Part shown: positions 16,214 through 25,004 of the stretch, piece by piece
Layout: the number at the start of each line of letters is the position of its first letter
How positions within the stretch are numbered: the stretch's first letter is position 1
Assembly (NCBI RefSeq): GCF_010668395.1
Contig: NZ_WUEY01000015.1
Coordinates: forward strand, 100,174-164,173
Source: Martinezella lusitana
GTDB lineage: Bacteria; Pseudomonadota; Alphaproteobacteria; Rhizobiales; Rhizobiaceae
DNA length: 64,000 nucleotides
Direction: 5' to 3'
Position numbers and translations under genes: made by a program
The notes under the pieces: generated by a model
The model's database searches: none
Seen by the model: the letters and a program-made list of their open reading frames with translations, nothing else
Told to the model about the DNA's origin: nothing

Positions 16214-16456
16214 TCAGTCGATCGAAATGCTGAAGTTCTCGATCACCGTATTGGCGAGAAGCTTTTCGCACATGGCTTTGAGATCCGCCTCGGCCTTGCT
16301 CTTGTCCGTGCCTTCCAGCTCGAGATCGAAGACCTTGCCCTGGCGGACCTGGTGAACGCCGTCAAAGCCGAGCGCACCGAGCGCGCCTTCGATTGCCTTG
16401 CCCTGCGGATCGAGAACGCCGTTCTTCAGCGTGACGGTTACACGAGCCTTGATCAC
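16214..16456 (-). CDS. purS: Phosphoribosylformylglycinamidine synthase subunit PurS
   Basis: This 80-residue protein is the small structural subunit that bridges PurL and PurQ and helps channel ammonia. The sequence shows the PurS pattern: a first strand VTVTLKNGVLDPQGKAIEGAL, then GVHQVRQGKVFDLELEG. Translation starts at a GTG (16456), preceded by an AAAGGA element in the gap to purC. The gap to purC is only 17 bases, so purC, purS and purQ form one transcription unit. Length is normal for the family. Confidence 0.95.
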   Translation of the reverse strand: MIKARVTVTLKNGVLDPQGKAIEGALGALGFDGVHQVRQGKVFDLELEGTDKSKAEADLKAMCEKLLANTVIENFSISID

Positions 16457-16473
16457 GATTGTCCTTTCTGAAC

Positions 16474-17238
16474 TTACTTGACGAGAACCGGGCCCGTGCC
16501 ACGCACGGGTTCGTTTTCATTGATAATGCCGAGGCGGCGCGCCACTTCGGAATAGGCTTCCAGCAAGCCGCCCATGTCGCGGCGGAAGCGATCCTTGTCC
16601 ATCTTCTCATGGGTTTCTATGTCCCAGAGACGGCAGCTGTCCGGCGAGATTTCGTCCGCGAGGATGATGCGCATCATGTCGCCTTCGAACAGGCGGCCGC
16701 ATTCGATCTTGAAATCGACGAGCTGGATGCCGACGCCGAGGAAAAGGCCGGTCATGAAATCGTTGACGCGGATGGCGAGCGCCATGATGTCATCGAGTTC
16801 CGCCGGATTGGCCCAGCCGAAGGCGGTGATGTGCTCTTCGGAGACCATCGGGTCTTCGAGCGCGTCGGACTTGTAGTAGAATTCGATGATCGAGCGCGGC
16901 AGCACCACGCCTTCCTCGATGCCGAGGCGCTTGGCGAGCGAGCCGGCGGCAACGTTGCGCACGACGATCTCGAGCGGAATCATCTCCACTTCCTTGATCA
17001 GCTGCTCGCGCATGTTGAGGCGGCGGATGAAATGCGTGGGAATGCCGATCTTGTTCAGATGGCTGAAAATATACTCGCAGATGCGATTGTTCAGAACACC
17101 CTTGCCATCGATGACTTCGTGCTTCTTCTTGTTGAAGGCGGTGGCATCGTCCTTGAAGAACTGGATCAGCGTGCCCGGCTCAGGCCCTTCGTAAAGGATC
17201 TTGGCCTTGCCTTCGTAAATACGGCGGCGACGGTTCAT
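16474..17238 (-). CDS. purC: Phosphoribosylaminoimidazole-succinocarboxamide synthase
   Basis: This 254-residue SAICAR synthetase joins aspartate to CAIR using ATP, the eighth step of de novo purine synthesis. Recognisable family segments are YEGKAKILYEG at the N terminus (about residues 6-16), KDDATAFN near 28, the GSLAKRLG segment near 102 and DEISPDSCRLWD near 199. The ATG at 17238 gives the usual length; a longer frame to 17304 is unsupported. It is the first gene of the purC-purS-purQ unit. Confidence 0.95.
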   Translation of the reverse strand: MNRRRRIYEGKAKILYEGPEPGTLIQFFKDDATAFNKKKHEVIDGKGVLNNRICEYIFSHLNKIGIPTHFIRRLNMREQLIKEVEMIPLEIVVRNVAAGSLAKRLGIEEGVVLPRSIIEFYYKSDALEDPMVSEEHITAFGWANPAELDDIMALAIRVNDFMTGLFLGVGIQLVDFKIECGRLFEGDMMRIILADEISPDSCRLWDIETHEKMDKDRFRRDMGGLLEAYSEVARRLGIINENEPVRGTGPVLVK

Positions 17239-17400
17239 TGTTATTGTTCTCTGTCTTTGGCGCTCTCGGGATAGCGCAAGTGGATCATACGTGGGCGTCC
17301 CCATAACGGATAAGAAGCGAATTCACAATCCGCCTGCGCCTCCTTCCTCGGAATTCCGGCCTCGGCGGGGCGCCAATGCTAGAATCGGGATCCTGTCTTG

Positions 17401-17419
17401 GCCTGTTTTACAGGCTTTT
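17401..17419 (+). terminator. Terminator-like hairpin on the plus strand without an upstream gene
   Basis: GCCTGT-TTT-ACAGGC (17401-17415) is followed by TTTT at 17416-17419 on the plus strand. It lies in the 265-base gap between purC (minus) and the RBBP9-type gene (minus), so no annotated plus-strand gene feeds it. It could be a chance hairpin or end a small plus-strand transcript. Confidence 0.3.
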
Positions 17420-17503
17420 GTCTGACGATGGAATGAAGGTGCCCGGTACTTCACAGGCTAGTGAGGCAAGGCGCATCCTATTCCGTTGTCGCTGCCGACA
17501 CAA

Positions 17504-18058
17504 TCAGGGCTTCAACTGGCTCAGGAACTTGGCGAAGACCATCGTGCCTTCGGGCCAGGGGCCGTGTCCGGATTCGGTATTTATGTGGCCTGCTTCGCCG
17601 GCATCGATCAGGAGCGAACCCCAGCTATTGGCAATGTCGTCCGCATGTTCGTAGCTGCCGAAGGGATCGTTGCGGCTGGCGATCGTGATCGATGGGAACG
17701 GCAGGGGATCGCGCGGATAGGGCCCGAAGGTCATCAGATGCTTCGGTCTGATGCCGGGATTGGCGACATCCGGCGGAGCGACGAAGAAAGCGCCCGCGAC
17801 CTTGTTGCGAAATTGCGGAATGGCATGGATCACCGAGGGAATGCCGAGCGAATGCGCCACGAGCACGACGGGCTTGTCCGAAGCATTCACCTCCTCGGCG
17901 ATACGGGCGGCCCAATCATCGCGCACGGGCTTCGACCATTCCGCCTGCTCCACGCGCCGCGCGGTCGAGAGCTTCTGCTCCCAACGGGTCTGCCAGTGGT
18001 CGGGGCCGGAATTCGTATAGCCGGGGATGATAAGGATATTTGCGTCGGAGGCTTTCAT
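17504..18058 (-). CDS. Alpha/beta hydrolase, RBBP9/YdeN family
   Basis: The 184-residue cytoplasmic protein belongs to the small RBBP9-like serine hydrolases. The nucleophile is in VAHSLGIPS (about residue 69), the acid is probably the aspartate of SRNDPFGSYEHA, and the histidine lies in GEAGHINTESGHGPWPEG near residue 160. The N-terminal IIPGYTNSGPDHWQTRWE segment is diagnostic for the family. Substrates of bacterial members are mostly unknown. It is divergent from the DUF2189 gene, with a 170-base intergenic region that contains both promoters. Confidence 0.88.
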   Translation of the reverse strand: MKASDANILIIPGYTNSGPDHWQTRWEQKLSTARRVEQAEWSKPVRDDWAARIAEEVNASDKPVVLVAHSLGIPSVIHAIPQFRNKVAGAFFVAPPDVANPGIRPKHLMTFGPYPRDPLPFPSITIASRNDPFGSYEHADDIANSWGSLLIDAGEAGHINTESGHGPWPEGTMVFAKFLSQLKP

Positions 18059-18228
18059 GATGGCGCCGATGTGGAAAAGGTGAACTCAACTGTCAAGGGA
18101 GAAAGGCGACAATTGCGGCAAAATTTGCTAATATGGCAGCTGCCGGTAGCGAATGATGATGTCGGCATCCATTTTGCCGTCATTTTGCGCCGCCTGCCGA
18201 GCACGTCGAGGTTGAGGAGGAGAGCATT

Positions 18229-19029
18229 ATGACGGCCTTTCATGTCATGGCGGGAGCGGATCATACTTTTAGCCGACCAGCCATTCGCAAGATCGGTATC
18301 GCCGATCTCGTCGACGCCCTGAAGCTAGGGCTGGACGACTTCAGCGAGAAGCCATCCCACTACGTTTTTCTGTGTCTGATGTACCCGATAGCGGGCATCG
18401 CGCTGGCGATCTGGAGCACGGACCAGAACCTGTTGCCGCTGTTGTTTCCATTGATGTCCGGTTTTGCCCTGCTGGGCCCGATCGCCGCAATCGGCCTCTA
18501 TGAGATCAGCCGACGCCGGGAAAAGGGGCTGGATACGTCGTGGAGCCATGCATTCGACGTGCGGTTCTCGCCGGCATTGCCGTCGATCATCGTCGCCGGC
18601 CTCATGCTGTTCGGCCTTTTCATCGTCTGGCTGTTCGTGGCGCAGAATATCTACTTCATCTATTTCGGCGATGGCGTGCCGCCCACGCTTTCCTCCTTCG
18701 TGTCGAGCGTCCTGACAACGCCGGAAGGCATGGCGATGATGCTTTGGGGCGATCTGATCGGCTTCCTCTTCGCGCTCGTCGTACTGGCGACTACGGTCGT
18801 CACCTTCCCGCTGCTGCTGGACCGTGACGTCGGCGTCGTCGCGGCGATCGATGCGAGCATCCGGGCGACGCTGACCAATCCGGTGCCGGTGGCGGTCTGG
18901 GGCCTGATCGTGGCGGCGCTGCTTGTCATCGGCAGCATCCCGGTCTTTGCCGGGTTGGCGGTTGTCATGCCGATACTCGGTCATGCATCCTGGCATCTCT
19001 ATCGCAAACTGGTGGTATCCGAAGGGTAG
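18229..19029 (+). CDS. DUF2189 multi-pass inner-membrane protein
   Basis: This 266-residue protein has about six hydrophobic segments and matches DUF2189: a soluble N terminus (IRKIGIADLVDALKLGLDDF), then KPSHYVFLCLMYPIAGI, the GLYEISRRREKG loop and a C-terminal HLYRKL end. The family is common in alphaproteobacteria and occasionally annotated as cytochrome c oxidase subunit I-related, but it has no heme histidine pattern and its function is unknown. The ATG is preceded by GAGGAGGAGAG. It is probably monocistronic or co-transcribed with the next gene 86 bases downstream. Confidence 0.8.
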   Translation: MTAFHVMAGADHTFSRPAIRKIGIADLVDALKLGLDDFSEKPSHYVFLCLMYPIAGIALAIWSTDQNLLPLLFPLMSGFALLGPIAAIGLYEISRRREKGLDTSWSHAFDVRFSPALPSIIVAGLMLFGLFIVWLFVAQNIYFIYFGDGVPPTLSSFVSSVLTTPEGMAMMLWGDLIGFLFALVVLATTVVTFPLLLDRDVGVVAAIDASIRATLTNPVPVAVWGLIVAALLVIGSIPVFAGLAVVMPILGHASWHLYRKLVVSEG

Positions 19030-19115
19030 ATACAGCCATTACAGACGGCGCGTTGCCATCACTGGAACCGTGGCGCGCTTCTCGCGTTGATCCGCATCAT
19101 CAGGAGATGCGGATC

Positions 19116-19631
19116 ATGACCCGGCTTACGCATGTTTTTACCCGCTTTGCAGTCGTGGTTTCGGAATGGACGGGCAAGCCGGCGATCTTCGTCCTGGCGC
19201 TGTGCTCCGTCATTCTATGGGGCGCCACCGGCCCGATCTTCCATTATTCCGACACCTGGCAGCTGGTCATCAATACCAGCACGACGATCGTCACGTTCCT
19301 GATGGTTTTCCTGCTCCAGAACGCGCAGACGCGAGACACGCGGGCCATTCAGGCCAAACTCAACGAACTGATCCTGACCAGTGCCGCCGAAAATCGTTTC
19401 GTCGGGATAGAGAACCTCGACGAGGAGGATCTCAAGCACCTCGACCGGCTCGTGGGAAAGGCGGCAAAGCGCCAGCAGGACCAATTCGAAGGCAAGGATG
19501 AAGGACGTGTCGAGCAAAGTCGCGTGATCGTCGCGAAATCGGCGAGCAAACGAAAAAGGCGGCGCGTCAGTCGCGCCGCCTCAACCAAGGAGCAATCTAA
19601 AACGGCAGCTTCTAGCCGAAAACCCGCTTGA
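19116..19631 (+). CDS. Low-affinity iron permease family protein
   Basis: The 171-residue protein has two hydrophobic helices (about residues 19-40 and 49-70) and matches the short bacterial 'low affinity iron permease' family (Fet4-related domain): FVLALCSVILWGATGPIFHYSDTW... then FLLQNAQTRDTRAIQAKL. Transport of iron has not been shown for these short members. The tail is long, basic and alanine/serine-rich, beyond the usual domain end. The ATG at 19116, preceded by AGGAG, is preferred to upstream ATGs at 19053 and 19107. The 3' end overlaps the end of purB by 20 bases on the opposite strand. Confidence 0.72.
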   Translation: MTRLTHVFTRFAVVVSEWTGKPAIFVLALCSVILWGATGPIFHYSDTWQLVINTSTTIVTFLMVFLLQNAQTRDTRAIQAKLNELILTSAAENRFVGIENLDEEDLKHLDRLVGKAAKRQQDQFEGKDEGRVEQSRVIVAKSASKRKRRRVSRAASTKEQSKTAASSRKPA

Positions 19632-20913
19632 AGATCGTATCGACATGCTTGGTGTGATAGCCGAGGTCGAATTTTTCGCGGATATCCTCCTCGGAAAGGG
19701 CGGCGCGCACCTCCTGGTCGGCGAGCAGTTCCTCAAGGAAATCCTTGCCTTGCTCCCAGACCTTCATGGCGTTGCGCTGCACGAGGCGGTAGGCGTCCTC
19801 GCGGGAAACGCCGGCCTGGGTCAGCGCCAGCAGCACGCGCTGCGAGTGAACAAGTCCGCGGAACTTGTTCAGGTTCTTCATCATGTTTTCCGGGTAGACG
19901 AGAAGCTTGTCGACGACGCTGGTCAGGCGGGACAGCGCAAAATCGAGCGTCACGGTCGCGTCGGGGCCGATCATGCGCTCGACGGACGAGTGCGAGATAT
20001 CGCGCTCGTGCCAGAGGGCGACATTTTCCATGGCCGGGATCGAATAGGAGCGGACCATGCGGGCAAGGCCCGTCAGGTTTTCCGTCAGCACCGGATTGCG
20101 CTTGTGCGGCATGGCGGACGAGCCCTTCTGGCCCGGAGAGAAATACTCTTCCGCTTCCAGAACTTCGGTGCGCTGCAGATGGCGGATTTCGGTGGCAAGG
20201 CGCTCGATCGAGGAGGCGACGACGCCGAGGGTGGCGAAGAACATCGCGTGGCGGTCGCGCGGGATGACCTGGGTGGAGACCGGCTCCGGCTTCAGGCCGA
20301 GTGCGGCGGCGACATGTTCCTCGACGCGGGGATCGATGTTGGCGAAGGTGCCGACGGCGCCGGAAATGGCGCAGGTGGCGACTTCTTCGCGGGCTGCGAT
20401 CAGGCGCTGCTTGCAGCGCTCGAATTCGGCATAGGCCAGCGCCAGCTTGATGCCGAAGGTGATCGGCTCTGCATGAATGCCGTGCGAGCGGCCGATGGTA
20501 ACGGTGTCCTTGTGCTCGAAGGCGCGGCGCTTCAGCGCTTCCAGAAGCTTGTCGATATCGGCGAGCAACAGGTCGCTGGCGCGCACGAGCTGCACGTTGA
20601 AGCAGGTATCGAGCACGTCGGAGGAGGTCATGCCCTGGTGAACGAACCGCGCATCCGGACCGACGATTTCGGCGAGATGCGTGAGGAAGGCGATGACGTC
20701 GTGTTTCGTCACGGCTTCGATCTCGTCGATGCGGGCGACGTCGAACGTGGCCTTGCCGCCCTTTTCCCAGATGGTGTCCGCAGCCGATTTCGGGATGACG
20801 CCGAGGGCTGCCAGCGCGTCACAGGCATGGGCCTCGATCTCGAACCAGATGCGAAACTTGGTTTCGGGCGACCAGATGGCGACCATTTCCGGTCGGGAGT
20901 AGCGCGGGATCAT
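19612..20913 (-). CDS. purB: Adenylosuccinate lyase
   Basis: This 433-residue homotetrameric lyase acts twice in purine synthesis, splitting fumarate from SAICAR and from adenylosuccinate. The superfamily signature GSSAMPHKRNP lies near residue 258, the catalytic histidine region TIGRSHGIHAEP near 134-145, and the QGMTSSDV motif near 86. The ATG at 20913 gives the usual MIPRYSRPEM start; the upstream frame extension is unsupported. It is separated from purC by four unrelated genes. No regulator site is evident in the 118-base leader, which contains a direct repeat of CACAATGTTT near 20984-21011. Confidence 0.96.
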   Translation of the reverse strand: MIPRYSRPEMVAIWSPETKFRIWFEIEAHACDALAALGVIPKSAADTIWEKGGKATFDVARIDEIEAVTKHDVIAFLTHLAEIVGPDARFVHQGMTSSDVLDTCFNVQLVRASDLLLADIDKLLEALKRRAFEHKDTVTIGRSHGIHAEPITFGIKLALAYAEFERCKQRLIAAREEVATCAISGAVGTFANIDPRVEEHVAAALGLKPEPVSTQVIPRDRHAMFFATLGVVASSIERLATEIRHLQRTEVLEAEEYFSPGQKGSSAMPHKRNPVLTENLTGLARMVRSYSIPAMENVALWHERDISHSSVERMIGPDATVTLDFALSRLTSVVDKLLVYPENMMKNLNKFRGLVHSQRVLLALTQAGVSREDAYRLVQRNAMKVWEQGKDFLEELLADQEVRAALSEEDIREKFDLGYHTKHVDTIFKRVFG

Positions 20914-21031
20914 AGGCTCAAAGCTTTCTTGGCTATCGGAAAAGGAAAACTCGGCGCCCCCATAACAAAGACGGGCGGCAATCACAATGTTTCAAGGGCA
21001 CAATGTTTGTTGGGCCGATCTTTCGTGCGTC

Positions 21032-21553
21032 TCAACGGCTCTGGCGAGCAAGATAGGCGGAAACGGCGGTCAGGCATAGCAGGCCGACCGGCAGAAACAG
21101 AGTAAGGCCGAGGACGGCGAACTGGTAGACGGCGCTGGCGCCGGTGAACAGGAACTGGAATATCCAGACGAGCGAGCCGAACGGCGCGTGCCAGCGCGAA
21201 TAGAACCAGCGATAGTCCATCGCGAAAATGAATGCCGTCATCGCCGCAGTGCCGATGGAGAGCGCCAGAAAGAAGGCCGCGAAACGCGCGCTGGTCGGTC
21301 GGCCACGCGCGAAACGGCGGGTAAACGGCACGAGAATGGGCCAGGAGAGAGCGCCCCCGAAGAAATAGACGAGAGCAAGGGCCGCGAGGTGGCTGGTCAG
21401 AAGGCCGTTGCGCAGGAAGAGGGCCACGAGTGCGGAGGCGGCCATCGCCGCGCCCCAGCAGACCGCACTGCCGAAAACCTCGCGGCAATGCGATGCGACG
21501 GTCCTTGCCCGGCCCGTCGCGACGATGGTGTTGGTCGGATTAGTTTGATCCAA
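21032..21553 (-). CDS. Multi-pass membrane protein, unknown function
   Basis: The product is 173 residues if the TTG at 21553 is used. That codon has GAGG five bases upstream and lies inside the 3' end of rpe, giving a 14-base overlap and translational coupling. Starts further upstream would run through rpe in another frame and look wrong. Four hydrophobic segments are visible after residue 25, with a basic loop (FTRRFARGRPTSARF) between the second and third. No domain is recognised. The gene follows rpe and precedes purB on the same strand. Confidence 0.6.
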   Translation of the reverse strand: MDQTNPTNTIVATGRARTVASHCREVFGSAVCWGAAMAASALVALFLRNGLLTSHLAALALVYFFGGALSWPILVPFTRRFARGRPTSARFAAFFLALSIGTAAMTAFIFAMDYRWFYSRWHAPFGSLVWIFQFLFTGASAVYQFAVLGLTLFLPVGLLCLTAVSAYLARQSR

Positions 21554-22226
21554 CGCGACCTCGTTCGGCGGCGGCCCTGAGATCGCCGACCGTCTGGCGA
21601 TAGGCTTCGACCGATTCGCCCTTGAAGATCGCCGAGCCTGCGACAAGAACGTTTGCGCCGGAGGCGGTGATGAGAGGAGCGGTTTCCACCGAAACGCCGC
21701 CGTCGACTTCGAGCTCGATCGGGCGGTCACCGATCAGGGACCTGGCGTTGCGGATCTTGTCGGCCATGGCCGGAATGAACTTCTGGCCGCCGAAACCCGG
21801 ATTGACCGACATGATGAGAATCAGGTCGATATCGTCGAGCACGTTTTCCAGCACGGACAGCGGCGTTGCCGGATTGAGGGTGACGCCGACCTTCTTGCCG
21901 AGATGACGGATCGTTTGCAGCGAACGGTGCAGGTGCACGCCGGCTTCAGCGTGGACCGTGATGCGGTCGCAGCCGGCTTTGGCAAAGGCTTCCAGATAGG
22001 GATCGGCCGGCGAGATCATCAGGTGGCAGTCGAAGGTGGCGGTCGTATAGGGGCGCAGCGCCTTGATGACATCGGCGCCGAAGGAGATGTTCGGCACGAA
22101 ATGGCCGTCCATGACATCCAGATGGATCCAGTCGGCTCCGGCTTCGGTCACATCCTTGACTTCCTGTCCGAGCTTGGCGAAGTCGGCTGCGAGAATGGAA
22201 GGGGCAATGCGGATCGGCAAGGTCAT
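21540..22226 (-). CDS. rpe: Ribulose-phosphate 3-epimerase
   Basis: This 228-residue TIM-barrel enzyme interconverts ribulose 5-phosphate and xylulose 5-phosphate in the pentose phosphate pathway. Family motifs are present: IAPSILAADFAKLG at the N terminus, HLDVMDGHFVPNISFG (about residues 35-50), FDCHLMI, VNPGFGGQKFIP near 140-151 and the phosphate-binding VDGGV and GSAIFKG elements. The ATG at 22226 is the natural start. A membrane protein gene overlaps its 3' end, and an ABC-type binding-protein gene lies 80 bases upstream on the same strand. Confidence 0.95.
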   Translation of the reverse strand: MTLPIRIAPSILAADFAKLGQEVKDVTEAGADWIHLDVMDGHFVPNISFGADVIKALRPYTTATFDCHLMISPADPYLEAFAKAGCDRITVHAEAGVHLHRSLQTIRHLGKKVGVTLNPATPLSVLENVLDDIDLILIMSVNPGFGGQKFIPAMADKIRNARSLIGDRPIELEVDGGVSVETAPLITASGANVLVAGSAIFKGESVEAYRQTVGDLRAAAERGRVGSN

Positions 22227-22306
22227 GGGTAGCTGAGCTCCATCTGATTTTTCGCGACTGGATTAGCACCGCTATCGAGGCCAAACAACCGCCCGAACGG
22301 ATCGCT

Positions 22307-23389
22307 TCAGTTCGACGGCGTCGGCGGCGGCACGAACGCGTTGCCTCGCCACTCCAGCAAGCGATAGGGGTTTTGTGTCAATTCGTGGTTCTGCCCGAAG
22401 GAGATCGGGCCGATCGCTGTCTGGAATGCCGTGCCGACGAGCTTGTCGGCAATGGGCTTGTTGTCTGCCTTTGCGCCTTCCGCCGCCTGGCTGGCGATCT
22501 GTGCGGCGGCGGCGGCCGGCAGGATGTAGCCGTCCGGCTCGATACCGCCCGCGCGCATGGCTTGCACTGTCTGTTGGGCCGCCGGCAGGGTGCCGTACTC
22601 GGGCAGCGCGATTGCCTGCACGCTCTCCAGAAGAGGCAGCGGTTGGTCGGCGGCGCGCATGGCATCGCCGCCCATCAGAACCAGCGAGATATTTTCGCTC
22701 TTGGCGTCGCGGGCGATGACCGCGACATCGCTGCGGTCGCCGCCGACGAAGACGCGCGTTGCGCCAGCCTTCTTCAGGCGGCGCACGAGGGCGATCTGCT
22801 GATCCTGGCCGGGGCGGTAAGTATCGGTGAAGACCGGCTTCAGCCCTTTTTCCTCGAGCGCGTTGCGGATCGCGCCGACCAACTCGCGGCCGTGTATCGT
22901 GCCGTCGTCGATCAGCGCCATTGGCTCCGCCGCCCAGTTTTTCAGGATCGTATCGATCGCCATGGCGGCCTCGGCGCTGTCGACCGGCGCCAGCCGAAAC
23001 AATGGCCAGCCGCTCTTCAAGGCATCTTCCATGAGGATGCGCGAGCGCACGGAAACGGTGATGACGGGGATGCCGGCATCCTTGAGACGCGGCAGCGCGC
23101 CCTCCAGGGTCTCCGTGCAGAGGAAGCCGATCGCGACCTGTACCTTGGCGGCAACCAGCGCCTCGGCGGCAGCCCGGCCGCCGTCCTCGGTGCAAGGTTC
23201 GTCGACCACGGTCGCCGTATCCTTCTGGGCCTGGATCTCGAAATTGGCTCCGGCGGAGATTTCGGCGCCCAGCATCGCGAAGTTGCCGTCCTGCGGTGCT
23301 ACTACGCCGATGTTAATTCCTGCGGCGTAGCTGCTGCCGGCCGCCGAAAGCAGCACAAACAGGAGCGGAAGGCGACGCAGAACGCTCAT
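22307..23389 (-). CDS. ABC transporter substrate-binding protein, branched-chain amino acid type
   Basis: The 360-residue protein has a signal peptide (about residues 1-22, ending SSYA-AG) and the periplasmic binding fold type I typical of the LivJ/leucine-binding branch: INIGVVAPQDGNFAMLG at the start of the mature domain, then AVIARDAKS and YGTLPAAQ. Cysteines in the first lobe (DEPCTEDGG and GFLCTETL) may form a disulfide. No permease or ATPase gene is nearby, so it is an orphan binding protein. It may work with a distant transporter or act as a sensor subunit. The ligand is not predictable. Confidence 0.8.
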   Translation of the reverse strand: MSVLRRLPLLFVLLSAAGSSYAAGINIGVVAPQDGNFAMLGAEISAGANFEIQAQKDTATVVDEPCTEDGGRAAAEALVAAKVQVAIGFLCTETLEGALPRLKDAGIPVITVSVRSRILMEDALKSGWPLFRLAPVDSAEAAMAIDTILKNWAAEPMALIDDGTIHGRELVGAIRNALEEKGLKPVFTDTYRPGQDQQIALVRRLKKAGATRVFVGGDRSDVAVIARDAKSENISLVLMGGDAMRAADQPLPLLESVQAIALPEYGTLPAAQQTVQAMRAGGIEPDGYILPAAAAAQIASQAAEGAKADNKPIADKLVGTAFQTAIGPISFGQNHELTQNPYRLLEWRGNAFVPPPTPSN

Positions 23390-23521
23390 CGATCGATTAT
23401 CCCGGACAATTTTTCTGCTCTATTTATCCGTCTGAAGGGGATCGTCAAAGAAAAAGCAACAAAATCTCTCTGTTTTCAATAATGCTATTGTAGAAAAGCT
23501 AATATCTGACCGTCATATTGA

Positions 23522-24052
23522 ATGACAAACGGGCATGACATGACAAAGGAGACGGTGGTGCTAGACAGGCAGCGTATGGATCCGGCGCTTTATCGCGATG
23601 CCATGAGCCGCTACGCGGGGCATGTGCAGCTGGTGACGACGGCGCTCGGAGCGGAGCGGCGCGGCGTCACGATCACGGCTGCATGCTCGGTGTCGGATAG
23701 TCCCGCAACCGTTCTGATATGCCTCAACAACAGCAACGCCAAGAACGAGATCTTCTTCAAGAGTGGGATCTTCGCGCTGAATACGCTCGGCGCGGATCAC
23801 CAATCTTTGGCCGACGCCTTTTCCGGAAAGACGCAGCTGACCGTCGACGAGCGCTTCGCTGCCGGCAAGTTCGAGACGCTGGCAACCGGCGCGCCTGTCC
23901 TGACCGATGCGCTTGCCGCTTTCGATTGCCGCGTCATCGAGATCAAGCAGGCAACCACGCACAACATCATCTTCGGCGAGGTGATGGCCATACGCTACAG
24001 CGAAGCCAAGCCGGCATTGATCTATATGAACCGGGGCTATCACGCGCTATAA
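23522..24052 (+). CDS. Flavin reductase family protein (RutF-like)
   Basis: The 176-residue protein has the flavin reductase-like split barrel: FRxAMSR-type start (LYRDAMSRYAGHVQLVTT), the GVTITAACSVSDSPATVLICLN segment and the C-terminal HNIIFGEVMAI. Such enzymes reduce FMN or FAD with NAD(P)H for partner monooxygenases, but no monooxygenase gene is adjacent. The start is uncertain: ATGs at 23522 and 23540 are possible, while a GTG at 23558 has the best ribosome-binding site (AGGAG seven bases before). It leads into the MoxR-VWA-XdhC run 19 bases downstream and may be part of that transcript. Confidence 0.8.
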   Translation: MTNGHDMTKETVVLDRQRMDPALYRDAMSRYAGHVQLVTTALGAERRGVTITAACSVSDSPATVLICLNNSNAKNEIFFKSGIFALNTLGADHQSLADAFSGKTQLTVDERFAAGKFETLATGAPVLTDALAAFDCRVIEIKQATTHNIIFGEVMAIRYSEAKPALIYMNRGYHAL

Positions 24053-24071
24053 CCCCTGCGAGGGAGTTATC

Positions 24072-25001
24072 ATGGCGGATCAGACATTACCTTCATTGCC
24101 GAGTTCGATCGATGAAGCGATGGCCTTGCTCGGCGCCCACGATTATCTGGCCGGCCGTGCGCTCGGCACGGTCCTGTTTCTCGCCCTGAAGATGAAGCGG
24201 CCGCTCTTTCTGGAGGGGGAGGCCGGTGTCGGCAAGACCGAGATCGCCAAGGTGCTCTCCAAGGCGCTCGACAGGCCGCTGATCCGGCTGCAATGCTACG
24301 AAGGGCTGGACGTATCCTCGGCCGTCTACGAATGGAACTATCCGGCGCAGATGCTGGAAATCCGGCTGGCGGAGGCATCGGGCCTTACCGACCGCGACCG
24401 TATCGAGGCTGATATCTTCTCCGAGCGCTATCTCATCCGCCGGCCGGTGCTGCAGGCGCTGTCGGGTGTCGGTGGGCGTGCCCCGGTATTCCTGATCGAC
24501 GAGCTCGACCGCACCGACGAGGCTTTCGAGGCATTCCTTCTAGAGGTGCTTTCCGATTTCCAGGTGACGGTGCCGGAACTCGGCACGATCCGCGCCGCCG
24601 AACCGCCGATCGTCATCATCACGACGAACCGCACGCGCGAGGTGCATGACGCCCTGAAACGGCGCTGTCTCTATCATTGGGTCGATTATCCCGGGGCCGA
24701 GCAGGAGCTCGACATCATTCGCCGCAAGGTGCCCGGCTGCAACGAAGCGCTCTCGCGCCAGATCGTCGCCTATGTGCAGAAGCTGCGCACGCTCGATCTC
24801 TTCAAGAATCCCGGCGTTGCCGAGACCATCGACTGGGCGACCGCCTTGACCGAGCTGGATCGGCTGGCGCTCGATCCGGAGACCGTTGCGGACACGCTGG
24901 GCACGCTGCTGAAATATCAGGACGATATCGCTCGCATCCAGGGCGCCGAAGGCAGGCGCGTGCTGGATGAAGTGAAATCCGAACTGCTCGCGGCGGGATA
25001 A
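24072..25001 (+). CDS. MoxR-family AAA+ ATPase (CoxD-like)
   Basis: This 309-residue cytoplasmic ATPase belongs to the MoxR class. Walker A is GEAGVGKTEIAKVL (about residues 47-60) and Walker B is FLIDELDRTDEAFEAFLLEVL (split by a short motif; about 143-160), followed by the sensor ITTNRTREV. MoxR ATPases work with VWA-domain partners to mature large enzyme complexes. The order MoxR, VWA protein and XdhC proteins matches coxD-coxE-coxF of aerobic CO dehydrogenase loci, where CoxD and CoxE help assemble the [CuSMoO2] centre. The next gene starts three bases after its stop. Confidence 0.85.
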   Translation: MADQTLPSLPSSIDEAMALLGAHDYLAGRALGTVLFLALKMKRPLFLEGEAGVGKTEIAKVLSKALDRPLIRLQCYEGLDVSSAVYEWNYPAQMLEIRLAEASGLTDRDRIEADIFSERYLIRRPVLQALSGVGGRAPVFLIDELDRTDEAFEAFLLEVLSDFQVTVPELGTIRAAEPPIVIITTNRTREVHDALKRRCLYHWVDYPGAEQELDIIRRKVPGCNEALSRQIVAYVQKLRTLDLFKNPGVAETIDWATALTELDRLALDPETVADTLGTLLKYQDDIARIQGAEGRRVLDEVKSELLAAG

Positions 25002-25004
25002 GTC

